From positions 1 through 6,693 of the forward strand of contig JAGQIT010001019.1 of the NCBI GenBank assembly GCA_020431135.1: a stretch of 6,693 nt of DNA. The letters are read 5' to 3'. Made by a program: the position numbers and the translations under genes. The DNA is from Myxococcales bacterium. Lineage in GTDB: Bacteria; Myxococcota_A; Polyangia; Nannocystales; Nannocystaceae. Below are positions 1-6,693 of this stretch, one piece after another (within the stretch, counting starts at the first letter, position 1; the number at the start of each line of letters is the position of its first letter). The notes below the pieces were generated by a model. The model did not search any database and was not told the DNA's origin. It saw only the letters and a list, made by a program, of their open reading frames with translations.

Positions 1-2
1 AG

Positions 3-1076
3 GCCTACCTGCGCAACGACTTCCTCCTGATCATCCGGGCGATCCGCGAGGCCGGGATGAGCTGCACGATGACGACCGGCGGCCTCAACCTCAACCAGGC
101 GCGGATCGACGCGATGATCGAGGCGGGGATCCGCTCGGTGACCTTCTCGATCGACGGCCTCGAGGCGACCCACGATCGCCTGCGCGCCGTCGACGGGAGC
201 TGGCGCCGCGCCCTCCAGGCGATGCGCGGGGTCCGGGACGCCGGCGGGCAGATCGCCTGCAACACCCAGATCAACGCGCTCACCCGCGGCGAGCTCCTCC
301 CCCTCTTCGACCTCCTCGCCGCCGAGGGGATCCACTCGTGGCAGCTCCAGATCACGGTCCCGCACGGCAACGCCGCCGACCACCCCGAGATCATCCTCCA
401 GCCCTACATGCTCCTCGAGGTCTTTGACACCTTGGAGACGATCCTCGATCAGGCCGAGGCCCGCGGCGTCCGCATCTGGCCGGGCAACAACCTCGGCTAC
501 TTCGGCCCCCTCGAGCGCCGCCTGCGGAAGTCGCAGCGCCGCCTGTGGAGCGGCTGCGACGCGGGGGTGACGGTGCTCGGCATCGAGAGCGACGGCGCGA
601 TCAAGTCGTGCCCGAGCCTCGGCGGGCCGACCAACGTCGGCGGCAACTGGCGCGACCACGGCCTCGCCAAGCTGTGGAACGAGACCTACCAGCTCAGCTA
701 CATCCGCCGGCGCACGCTCGACGATCTCTGGGGCTACTGCCGCGACTGCTACTACGCCGAGACCTGCATGGCCGGCTGCACCGCCGCCTCCGAGCCGCTC
801 CTCGGCCGCCCCGGCAACAACCCCTTCTGCCACCACCGCGCGCGGATGATGGATCGCGACGGCCTCCGCGAGCGCATCGAGCAGGTCGCGGCGGCGAGCG
901 GCGGCGGCTTCGACAACGGGCTCTTCCGGGTGATCCGCGAGGCCAAGGATCCGGCGCGCCGAGCCGCCGAGGGGCCGGTGGCGATCGAGGAGCCGCGGGT
1001 CTCACGGCTCGTCGAGCCCCACGGCCCCGGGCGACCCGTCGAGCTCGCTGGGGCCGACGCGAGCGAGCGCGAGTAG
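3..1076 (+). CDS. Radical SAM enzyme with C-terminal SPASM domain (5' partial)
   Basis: The reading frame is open to the left edge (first full codon at base 3) and ends at TAG 1074-1076. The CxxxCxxC motif that binds the SAM-cleaving 4Fe-4S cluster would lie left of the window; the first visible residues (AYLRNDFL) are what usually follows the family's GGE motif. Counting from the ATG at 57, which is internal and not the true start, residues 1-150 carry the rest of the radical SAM barrel, including SIDGLEATHDRLR. The SPASM cysteines are at 167, 185, 228, 231, 237, 241 and 258 and fit CX12GX4C-gap-CX2CX5CX3C-gap-C exactly. SPASM domains bind auxiliary Fe-S clusters and are typical of peptide- and protein-modifying maturases, though some act on other substrates. 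The substrate is not known; a peptide gene could lie upstream, outside the window. A non-conserved-looking tail of about 40 residues follows the domain. The family call is firm; the maturase role is inference. Confidence 0.93.
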   Translation, partial: AYLRNDFLLIIRAIREAGMSCTMTTGGLNLNQARIDAMIEAGIRSVTFSIDGLEATHDRLRAVDGSWRRALQAMRGVRDAGGQIACNTQINALTRGELLPLFDLLAAEGIHSWQLQITVPHGNAADHPEIILQPYMLLEVFDTLETILDQAEARGVRIWPGNNLGYFGPLERRLRKSQRRLWSGCDAGVTVLGIESDGAIKSCPSLGGPTNVGGNWRDHGLAKLWNETYQLSYIRRRTLDDLWGYCRDCYYAETCMAGCTAASEPLLGRPGNNPFCHHRARMMDRDGLRERIEQVAAASGGGFDNGLFRVIREAKDPARRAAEGPVAIEEPRVSRLVEPHGPGRPVELAGADASERE

Positions 1077-1203
1077 GCGGCGAACACCGCGAGCCCGCGG
1101 CTGCGCTGGCGACTCCCGCGGCGCCGTCGTCGGTTCCCTTCGCGCCGCCGCAACGCCGACGTCGACCGAGGAGCGCCGACCCCCGCGACGCGCGACGGCT
1201 AGC

Positions 1204-1226
1204 GCCGCGCTCGAGGACCGCGCGGC
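1204..1226. terminator. Candidate stem-loop between convergent genes
   Basis: A perfect 7-bp all-G/C stem (GCCGCGC 1204-1210 with GCGCGGC 1220-1226) and a 9-base loop lie about 20 bases past the stop of the minus-strand gene and 128 bases past the stop of the SPASM gene. There is no T tract on either side. Such stems arise easily by chance at this base composition, so this is a weak call. The rest of the 169-base gap shows nothing recognisable. Confidence 0.25.
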
Positions 1227-1245
1227 AACGAAGGAAGGGCCGCCG

Positions 1246-1734
<489 letters not shown>

Positions 1735-1740
1735 CGTCCT

Positions 1741-1768
1741 AGGATAGCCCGCGGAGCCCGCCTCTCCA
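1741..1768 (-). promoter_or_regulatory. Candidate promoter of paralog A, near-leaderless
   Basis: Read on the minus strand, TGGAGA (1763-1768; 4 of 6 matches to TTGACA) is followed after 16 bases by TATCCT (1741-1746; 4 of 6 matches to TATAAT). Only 6 bases separate the -10-like box from the ATG, so transcription would start at or next to the start codon. No Shine-Dalgarno sequence at a usable distance is present. This also supports the 1734 start. Confidence 0.45.
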
Positions 1769-1835
1769 CCGCTGATTTGGCGTTCTCTCGCGGCGTCGCC
1801 GACGGCCTCGCGGCCCACGACTCAACGATCGCGCG

Positions 1836-1873
1836 CGCCCGCGCAGCGGCCTCTTCGACCACCCGCGCGGGCG
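1836..1873 (-). terminator. Candidate stem-loop downstream of paralog B
   Basis: A perfect 9-bp inverted repeat (CGCCCGCGC at 1836-1844, GCGCGGGCG at 1865-1873) encloses a 20-base loop. It lies about 25 bases past the stop codon of paralog B and upstream of the paralog A promoter, where a transcript end would be expected. It has no T tract, and the sequence is G/C only, so chance occurrence is a real alternative. Confidence 0.3.
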
Positions 1874-1897
1874 TCTGCAGCGGCGCTTGGTCGCGCT

Positions 1898-2335
1898 CTA
1901 CTCGTCGTCGTCGTCAGCGGCGATCTGGTCGTCGCCCTCGGCGTCGACGAAGCGCCCGTCGTGCCCGTCGTTGACGCTGAACTCGAGCTCCTCGTCGCCG
2001 GCCATCAGCGGGCCGCCGGTGATCGAGTCGCTCTCGGCCGGGCCCGCGTAGGTCGAGCCGCCGGCGGAGGAGTCGTCCGGCGCCGTGGTCGTCCCCGAGT
2101 TGTTGCCCGTGGTGGTGGTCGTCGTCGTCGTCGAGTCGACCTCGCTCGTGTCCGACTCGGTCCCCATGTCGTCGCCGTCGCAGGCGACCGGGCCCACCCC
2201 GAGGCTGACGACGAAGGTCGCCAGGAGCCACGGCGGCGCGCTCGAGACCCGCTGACTCGCGCGGCAGAAGGGGCAGGAGGACTCACCGCTGCGGAGCGGC
2301 GAGCCGCAGGAGACGCAATCAACGTACCCGGCCAT
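1898..2335 (-). CDS. Small zinc-ribbon membrane/lipoprotein-like protein, paralog B
   Basis: This encodes 145 residues from ATG 2335 to TAG 1898-1900. It has the same plan as the gene 163 bases downstream: Cys 7, 10, 21, 24 as CX2CX10CX2C; a hydrophobic stretch 36-51; Cys 52 (GVGPVAC); an acidic Thr-rich linker with 8 consecutive Thr (69-76); DDSSAGGSTYAGPAESD (87-103); VNDGHDGR (121-128); and an acidic end (AADDDDE). The first 52 residues align to paralog A without a gap and the DNA is also clearly alike there, whereas the linkers differ in length and order. This fits an old tandem duplication under selection at head and tail only. Each copy seems to have its own promoter and a stem-loop lies between them, so they need not be one transcript. 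No function is recognised; a membrane-anchored or lipidated surface protein with a cytoplasmic zinc ribbon is one reading. Confidence 0.84.
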   Translation of the reverse strand: MAGYVDCVSCGSPLRSGESSCPFCRASQRVSSAPPWLLATFVVSLGVGPVACDGDDMGTESDTSEVDSTTTTTTTTGNNSGTTTAPDDSSAGGSTYAGPAESDSITGGPLMAGDEELEFSVNDGHDGRFVDAEGDDQIAADDDDE

Positions 2336-2342
2336 CGACGGG

Positions 2343-2348
2343 AAATTA
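2343..2348 (-). promoter_or_regulatory. Candidate -10 box of paralog B, near-leaderless
   Basis: On the minus strand TAATTT lies 7 bases before the ATG at 2335, in a locally A/T-rich patch that stands out in this sequence. No convincing -35 hexamer is seen at 16-18 bases, but an A6 run (2375-2380, T6 on this strand) lies further upstream. There is no Shine-Dalgarno sequence. Confidence 0.4.
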
Positions 2349-2366
2349 GCAGCTCACACGCCGTTC

Positions 2367-2410
2367 GAGGCCGCAAAAAACACCTGTCGACGCGATCGAA
2401 GCGCGGCCTC
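2367..2410. promoter_or_regulatory. 8-bp inverted repeat in the divergent promoter region (possible operator)
   Basis: GAGGCCGC (2367-2374) and its exact reverse complement GCGGCCTC (2403-2410) have centres 36 bases apart, with an A6 run just inside the left arm. The site lies upstream of the promoter boxes of both divergent genes (starts at 2335 and 2513), a usual place for a regulator to bind. No known regulator motif is recognised, and G/C-only repeats of this size can occur by chance. Confidence 0.25.
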
Positions 2411-2496
2411 CGGGCCGCCACAGCGCCGTCACGCCGCCGGCGCGCGCGAGCGCTCACGCGTGACCGCGACGCCGGCTGCGGGTGTCGCCCGGCGTG

Positions 2497-2502
2497 TACT
2501 CT
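2497..2502 (+). promoter_or_regulatory. Candidate -10 box of the lipoprotein gene
   Basis: TACTCT lies 10 bases before the ATG at 2513, giving a predicted leader of only a few bases. No -35 match and no Shine-Dalgarno sequence are visible. The call rests on the same TAnnnT-then-ATG arrangement at three other starts in the window. Confidence 0.3.
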
Positions 2503-2512
2503 CGATCCCGTC

Positions 2513-3532
2513 ATGCAGCCGCGAGTGAACCTCGGCCTCGCCGTCGCCCTGCTCGCCGCGTGCACGACGGCCCGCCCCCCCGCGGACGCCGAGCCGCGAC
2601 CGACCGCCGACAAGGGAGACGCGCCGATGCCTGAGCCCGCAGCCGCCGAAGACGGGCGCGACCCCGCCGCGCCCGTCCCCGCTGACGTCGCGTCCGACGA
2701 GCCGCTCGAGCCGCTGGCCCTCCGCTGCGACGGCGCGGCCCTGGCTCGCGCCCTCGCCTCCCGCGATCTCCGAGCCCTCAAGACGGGCGGCGACGGGCCG
2801 AGCGTCCGCCTCCTCGCCACCTGGGAGGCGGTGCGGACCTTCGGCGACGACGACACGCTCGCCGCCGAGGCCGTCGACGCGCTCGTCGAGGCCCTGACGG
2901 CGCAGCTCGGCCGAGCGCCGCCGCGTTGGTGGATCGATCACCTCGCCAGCGCCCGCTGGGGCGGCGACGCCAGCCAGCCGCTGCCCTACTACGACGTGCA
3001 GATGACGGCGACGGGCGATCGCCGCGGCGAGCTCGTGGAGGGGCCCGGCAAGACCCGCGTCCGCCCCGAGCTCCTGCCAGTTCTCGCCGAAGGCGGCGGC
3101 AAGCTCCACGTCGATCTCAGCGCCGCCCGCGTCGCGATCGCCGATCTCCCAGAGAACCCGGGGACCGTCGTCGAGGTCGCGCGCGCCCGCGCCGGCAGCA
3201 CCCTCTACGTCGCCACCTACGAGCTCGGCGCCGGCGGCTTCCGCTTCCCGCTGCGGGCCGTGACGCGCGACGGTCAGCGCTGGGAGGCGACCGTCTGTGG
3301 ACCCGACCGCCAGGTCCTCGGCGGCGTCGGCTACATGATCGCCGAACTCGTCGTCCTCGAGCCGACGCCCGACCCCGACGCGCGCCCGGGGGTCATGCGG
3401 CCGAGCGCCGGCGCGACGGGGATCGCGGTCTTCACCGGCGAGACCCACGGCGTCGCCGTCGACGTCTTCGATCCCGCGACCGGCGAGCGGACCCTCGCCT
3501 GGTCTTCGGATCTGTGGTTCGCGCGCCCCTGA
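2513..3532 (+). CDS. Putative lipoprotein of unknown function
   Basis: This encodes 339 residues. The ATG at 2513 is chosen because it opens a compact lipoprotein signal peptide: R4, a hydrophobic run 7-16, and the lipobox LAAC with Cys 17; Thr at +2 does not suggest inner-membrane retention. The same frame is open further upstream, but that part is Arg/Ala-rich and overlaps the opposite-strand gene. After Cys 17 comes a Pro/Ala/Asp/Glu-rich linker to about residue 68, then a globular domain. Visible landmarks are APPRWWIDHLASARWG (135-150), a mixed beta-rich middle (190-260) and a C-terminal piece TGIAVFTGETHGVAVDVFD followed by PATGE (302-325). The WW stretch and the GETHG...FDxxTG end remind me of an uncharacterised planctomycete protein family; this is recollection and unverified. 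A likely terminator follows at once, so the gene is probably transcribed alone. Function unknown. Confidence 0.85.
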   Translation: MQPRVNLGLAVALLAACTTARPPADAEPRPTADKGDAPMPEPAAAEDGRDPAAPVPADVASDEPLEPLALRCDGAALARALASRDLRALKTGGDGPSVRLLATWEAVRTFGDDDTLAAEAVDALVEALTAQLGRAPPRWWIDHLASARWGGDASQPLPYYDVQMTATGDRRGELVEGPGKTRVRPELLPVLAEGGGKLHVDLSAARVAIADLPENPGTVVEVARARAGSTLYVATYELGAGGFRFPLRAVTRDGQRWEATVCGPDRQVLGGVGYMIAELVVLEPTPDPDARPGVMRPSAGATGIAVFTGETHGVAVDVFDPATGERTLAWSSDLWFARP

Positions 3533-3549
3533 GCCAGCGCACGCGGAGA

Positions 3550-3586
3550 CAGCGGCGCTCGTCCAGCGCCATGGCTGCGTTCTTTT
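3550..3586 (+). terminator. Probable intrinsic terminator after the lipoprotein gene
   Basis: The stem starts 18 bases past the TGA. CAGC (3550-3553) plus GGCGCT (3554-3559) pairs with AGCGCC (3565-3570) plus GCTG (3574-3577) around a 5-base loop, with a 3-base bulge (3571-3573). Two bases later comes TTCTTTT (3580-3586), the only T-rich run nearby in a very G/C-rich region. Stem, position and T tract together make this the best terminator candidate in the window. Confidence 0.55.
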
Positions 3587-3644
3587 CGGGGGCGAGAGGG
3601 TCGACCGATCGAGGGAGCGGGCGCGAGACCTCGCCTCCGGCTGC

Positions 3645-3650
3645 TAGCAT
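3645..3650 (+). promoter_or_regulatory. Candidate -10 box of the HTTM gene
   Basis: TAGCAT lies 14 bases before the ATG at 3665, which would give a leader of about 7 bases. No -35 hexamer or Shine-Dalgarno sequence is evident. A separate promoter here agrees with the terminator just upstream. The remainder of the 132-base gap holds nothing else recognisable. Confidence 0.35.
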
Positions 3651-3664
3651 CGACCGCCGCTCGC

Positions 3665-6124
3665 ATGGCCCTCCCCGCGCTCCAGAGCCCGTCGCCGCTG
3701 CTCAACGCGGCGCTCGTCGTCGCCGTGATCGCCTGCATCGGCCTCCTCCTCGGCGAGCGCGAGCGCCTGCGCCGGCTCCTCCTGCGGTCGATCGACCCGC
3801 GGCCGCTCGCCCTCTTCCGCGTCGCCTTCGGCCTCTGCCTCCTCCTCGGCGCCCTCGAGGTCGCGCCGCTGCGCCACTACCTCTTCTCCGACGAGGGGTT
3901 GGTCCCGAGCCCGGCGGTCGCGCAGCTCTACGGCCGCGAGGCCACGGTCGGCATGGGCGACGGCGTCCGCTCCCCCGCGGGCTTCGCCGATGGATGGGCC
4001 GTCGCCCACTACGTCGCCAGCGGCCGCTGGTCGCCGCTCTTCCACTGGGACAGCCCAGCCGCCGTCGACCTCGTCTACGGGGTCTTCGTCGCGGCGTGCC
4101 TAGCGATGATCGTCGGCTGGCGCACCCGCCTGTCGACGACAGTCGCCTGGCTCCTCTTCGCCGGGCTCCTCCGCCGCGGCGACGCCCACTGGGGCGGCGA
4201 GCAGGTCTACGCCGCGTTCCTCTTCCTGCTCATGCTCAGCCGCGCCGGCGCGGCCTACAGCGTCGACAACTGGCTGCGCTGCCGCAGGCTCGCCCGCCGC
4301 GGTCGCCTCTGCCTGGCCCAAGGGCCCGGTGAAGGCGCCGGCTCGCCGCCCTCCTCGGCGCACCCCGAGGGCCTCGCCGCGATCTACCGCCGCGTCCCCG
4401 CCTGGCCTCAGGCGCTGATGATCGTCCAGCTCGCGATCTGCTACGGCGCCAACGGCTGGGCGAAGCACGGCCCCGCCTGGGCGCGCGGCGACGCCCTCGC
4501 TGACGCCCTCCGCCTCGATCGCTTCGCTCGCCTCGACTGGGGCCCGCTGATCGCCGCCCTCGGGCCGTGGCCGCTGCGCGTCGCCGCGTGGTCCGTGCTC
4601 TGGTGGGAGCGCCTCTTCCCCCTCGTAGTCGTCGCCCTCTGGCTGCGGGCCTGCGCCCACCTCGGCCTGCCCGCCGCGCGGAGCCGCCTCCGCGCGGGTC
4701 TCTGGCTCGCGCTCGCGGCCGCCCTCGGGATCTGGGCCGCGCACCCAGAGGCCATGCGCGCAGGGACAGGTGACACAGCTGGCGACGACAGGGCGATCGT
4801 CGCGGGCCTCGCCGCGCTCGTGATCGTCGCCTCCGTCGCCGCCCGCGGGCGACCGCTGCGCCTGCGCCTCGGCGCCCGCGAGCGCCGCGTCGACCGGGCG
4901 TGGTGCCTGCGCTGGCCGCTCTCCCTGCGCCTGTGGCTCGGCTTCGGCCTCCTCTTCCACGCCCTCAACGCGCTCCTCTTCAACGTCGGCGCCTTCGCCC
5001 TGGCGACGCTCGCGGCCTACCTCGTGCTCTTGCCGCCGCGCCCGCTCGCGGCCGGCGTGCAGGTCCTCACCCGCGCCCTGGCCCGCCGCGGCCTGCCGAT
5101 CCCCGCGCATCTCCGCGGCGACGCGCCGATCGCCGCCGAGCGCACGGACCTCCCCGACCTCCCGCGTGACGGGGTCGCGCTGCCGACGACCGCGCTCGCT
5201 GCGGCCGCGGGCCTCATCGTCATAGGTGGGCTCGCCGCGGTCGCTCCGGAGGGGTCGCCGGCGCTCGGTCGATGGCACGCCGCGTGGCTCATCGCCGCCG
5301 CCGCGCTCCTGCTGCTCCAACACCGCAGCGCCAAGCGACCGGCGCCGCCCTCGGATACGACCTGGTCCTACGGACCGATCGGTCGCCTCGCCGCGACGGG
5401 CGTCGCCGCGTACCACCTCGCCGCCCTCCTGCTCTGGCAGCTCCCGCGCTGGCCGTCGCTGCCGCGCCGCGACGCCGCGCGGGCGCTCGTCGCCCCGTGG
5501 ATCGAGCTCAGCCACACGCCGCAGGTCTGGGCGATGTTCGCCCCGGCCCCGCCGAAGCAGAGCCGCGATCTGCGGGCGACGATCCGCGACGCCGCGGGCG
5601 TCGAACACGACCTCGGCACCGAGCTCCACCGCGCCGATAACCTCCGCTACCCCTACCTGCGCCAGGATCGCTGGCGAAAGGTCCACGAGAACGTCGTCGG
5701 CGCGCGCCCGGGGTTCGCCCGCTGGCACGCCCGCTACCTCTGTCGCCGCTGGGCCCTCGCCAACGGCGGCGAGGCGGCGACATCGGTGACGATCGAGCGC
5801 CTCGCGGCCCCGCTCACGCCGCCCGAGGCCGGCGATCCGATCGCCTACTTCAGGGCCCACGCCGAAGCTGACAGCCTCGCCACGATCGACTGCGCGACCG
5901 AGCCCTTCGCGCAGCCCGACGACGAGCTCCGGGCGCGCCACGGCCTCCCGCCCGCGCCGCCGCGCACCCTCCACTTCGCCTGGCCCAAGCGCATGCCCGC
6001 GGACTGGGAGGTGCGCCGCCGGAGCCTCGATCCATGGGCGCCCCTGTGGCCGCTCCTGGCGCTCCTCCTCGCGGGAGCGACGGCCGCGGCCGCGCGCTCG
6101 CACCGACGTAGCGAGGATCCCTGA
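3665..6124 (+). CDS. HTTM / vitamin K-dependent gamma-carboxylase superfamily membrane protein
   Basis: This encodes 819 residues. It has many hydrophobic segments, roughly at 12-29, 47-65, 134-151, 157-169, 179-196, 248-262, 304-327, 345-358, 377-392, 420-455, 508-526, 538-551, 573-592 and 791-810. Superfamily landmarks run in order: FRVAFGLCLLLGALE then SDEGLVP (51-81), FHWDSP (126-131), HWGGEQVY...AAYSVDNWL (175-204), VQLAICYGANGWAKHGPAW (254-272) and FHALNALLFNVGAFALATLA (431-450). K267 aligns by eye with human GGCX Lys218, proposed as the catalytic base, with the G-x2-K-x4-W spacing kept. The C-terminal part has a soluble-looking domain starting WAMFAPAPP (622-630) with DRWRKVHENV (668-677), then a last membrane segment. 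It lacks the EEGFRF-W-ML and DPxVDLA motifs of true carboxylases, seen in the convergent gene, so carboxylation of Glu is uncertain. At 819 residues it is long for a bacterial member. Superfamily call firm; reaction unknown. Confidence 0.88.
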   Translation: MALPALQSPSPLLNAALVVAVIACIGLLLGERERLRRLLLRSIDPRPLALFRVAFGLCLLLGALEVAPLRHYLFSDEGLVPSPAVAQLYGREATVGMGDGVRSPAGFADGWAVAHYVASGRWSPLFHWDSPAAVDLVYGVFVAACLAMIVGWRTRLSTTVAWLLFAGLLRRGDAHWGGEQVYAAFLFLLMLSRAGAAYSVDNWLRCRRLARRGRLCLAQGPGEGAGSPPSSAHPEGLAAIYRRVPAWPQALMIVQLAICYGANGWAKHGPAWARGDALADALRLDRFARLDWGPLIAALGPWPLRVAAWSVLWWERLFPLVVVALWLRACAHLGLPAARSRLRAGLWLALAAALGIWAAHPEAMRAGTGDTAGDDRAIVAGLAALVIVASVAARGRPLRLRLGARERRVDRAWCLRWPLSLRLWLGFGLLFHALNALLFNVGAFALATLAAYLVLLPPRPLAAGVQVLTRALARRGLPIPAHLRGDAPIAAERTDLPDLPRDGVALPTTALAAAAGLIVIGGLAAVAPEGSPALGRWHAAWLIAAAALLLLQHRSAKRPAPPSDTTWSYGPIGRLAATGVAAYHLAALLLWQLPRWPSLPRRDAARALVAPWIELSHTPQVWAMFAPAPPKQSRDLRATIRDAAGVEHDLGTELHRADNLRYPYLRQDRWRKVHENVVGARPGFARWHARYLCRRWALANGGEAATSVTIERLAAPLTPPEAGDPIAYFRAHAEADSLATIDCATEPFAQPDDELRARHGLPPAPPRTLHFAWPKRMPADWEVRRRSLDPWAPLWPLLALLLAGATAAAARSHRRSEDP

Positions 6125-6184
6125 GCCTTCGCGCGCGACCCCTCCGCATCCCCCTCGTCGACGACGCACATCGACGCGCACGCT

Positions 6185-6208
6185 CGGCGCCTCTCGTCGC
6201 TCGCGCCG
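6185..6208. terminator. Weak stem-loop between convergent carboxylase-superfamily genes
   Basis: CGGCGC (6185-6190) pairs with GCGCCG (6203-6208) around a 12-base loop in the 101-base gap between the two convergent genes. It has no T tract. The gap also holds a 10-base direct repeat, CGACGCGCAC, at 6172-6181 and 6215-6224. Either could be chance at this composition. Confidence 0.18.
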
Positions 6209-6225
6209 CGATGCCGACGCGCACC

Positions 6226-6693
6226 TCACCGCCGCGACGGCGCCGGCAGGATCCACGCCTTCGGCGCGAGCCCGTCCTCGACCTTCGCGAGATCCACGTC
6301 CGGATCGATCAGCCGCGCGTGGCCGCGGCCGTTGTAGGCGACGTAGGCGTCCGCGCGGACCTCGACCTCGCGCCCCTTGCGGCGCTCCTCGGCGGCGATC
6401 ATGTGCGCGAGTTCGAGGACCATGTCCGCCTGAAAGGGCACCTGCTTGGCCTGGAGCGGGCTGAGGATCGACTCCGCGTCGATGATCCGCTGGCGCCCCG
6501 TCGCCGGATCGCGGACGCGGAAGCTCAGCGTCCCTGTCTTCTCGACCAGCATCACCTGCCACGCGAAGCGGAAGCCCTCCTCGCTCCAGGCGGTCTCACC
6601 CGGGTAGGCGAGGCGGCGGAGCGGCATCCCGAGCTGGATCACGAAGTGGAGGCAGAGCGCGACCACCAGCGCCCGCGGCGGCCGCCGCAGCCC
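6226..6693 (-). CDS. Bacterial vitamin K-dependent gamma-carboxylase homologue (C-terminal part)
   Basis: The frame is open to the right window edge and ends at TGA 6226-6228; 155 residues are visible. The GTG at 6664-6666 is not taken as a start, because the frame continues upstream and the sequence there is mid-protein. Motifs in order: a hydrophobic segment ending in MPLRRLAYPG, then WSEEGFRFAWQVMLVEK (about 6544-6588), LSPLQAKQVPFQADMV (about 6418-6465), NGR (6325-6333), DPDVDLA (6286-6306) and a C-terminal WILP. These match, in the same order, human GGCX motifs recalled as YSWDMM, FTQSRRW...ADML, DPRVDI and WVQP, and are typical of bacterial members. The human enzyme turns Glu into gamma-carboxyglutamate using vitamin K hydroquinone in a membrane; several bacterial homologues have unknown targets. 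The protein stops soon after WILP and lacks the long C-terminal extension of animal enzymes. The active-site Lys region lies outside the window. Confidence 0.88.
   Translation of the reverse strand, partial: GLRRPPRALVVALCLHFVIQLGMPLRRLAYPGETAWSEEGFRFAWQVMLVEKTGTLSFRVRDPATGRQRIIDAESILSPLQAKQVPFQADMVLELAHMIAAEERRKGREVEVRADAYVAYNGRGHARLIDPDVDLAKVEDGLAPKAWILPAPSRR

Noticed and set aside
1087..1100. Short hairpin CCGCG-AGCC-CGCGG just past the SPASM gene
   Set aside because: Only 5 bp of G/C with no T tract; not distinguishable from background.
1735..1818. An upstream in-frame ATG that would lengthen paralog A by 28 residues
   Set aside because: The added residues have no counterpart in paralog B, and the TATCCT promoter box lies inside the extension.
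6155..6164. Palindrome TCGTCGACGA in the convergent gap
   Set aside because: No loop and built from the GTC/GAC words common throughout the window; likely chance.
4100..6562. An 820-codon open frame on the minus strand, about as long as the HTTM gene it overlaps
   Set aside because: The translation is Gly/Ala/Arg/Glu/Pro-rich without membrane segments or motifs, and it also runs antisense or out of frame through the gamma-carboxylase homologue. Long shadow frames are expected at this GC content.

Overview
The window looks like a chromosomal piece of a very GC-rich myxobacterium, most likely of the Nannocystineae type (Nannocystis, Enhygromyxa, Plesiocystis). The reasons are G/C at almost every third codon position, lipoprotein-like genes with long Thr/Asp/Ser-rich linkers, and start codons without a Shine-Dalgarno sequence but with a TAnnnT box just upstream. 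This taxonomic call is inference. No RNA gene, insertion sequence or CRISPR array was seen.

Layout, left to right. (1) At 3-1076 (+) is the C-terminal part of a radical SAM enzyme with a textbook SPASM domain; its CxxxCxxC cluster motif lies left of the window. (2) At 1246-1734 (-) and 1898-2335 (-) are two tandem paralogous small proteins. Each has an N-terminal four-Cys zinc ribbon, a short hydrophobic segment ending in a Cys at residue 52 in both, a Thr-rich linker of variable length, and a conserved tail (DDSSAGGxTYAGPAESD, then VNDGHxGR). (3) At 2513-3532 (+), divergent from the pair, is a lipoprotein of no recognised family. (4) At 3665-6124 (+) is an 819-residue multi-pass membrane protein of the HTTM / vitamin K-dependent gamma-carboxylase superfamily. 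(5) At 6226-6693 (-), converging on it, is the C-terminal end of a second, more orthodox bacterial vitamin K-dependent gamma-carboxylase homologue that runs off the right edge. Intergenic gaps are 100-180 bases and hold candidate promoters, stem-loops and one 8-bp inverted repeat.

How the genes may relate. A radical SAM/SPASM enzyme, two carboxylase-superfamily membrane proteins and two small secreted or membrane-anchored paralogs with a conserved tail all occur within 6.7 kb. This is the most suggestive feature of the window, because the enzymes belong to families that modify proteins or peptides and the small paralogs have the outline of substrates (constant head, variable linker, constant tail). 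The gene orientations do not form one operon, so a shared pathway is a hypothesis only. The best supported claims are the family assignments of the SPASM protein and the two carboxylase-superfamily proteins, and the paralogy of the two small genes.
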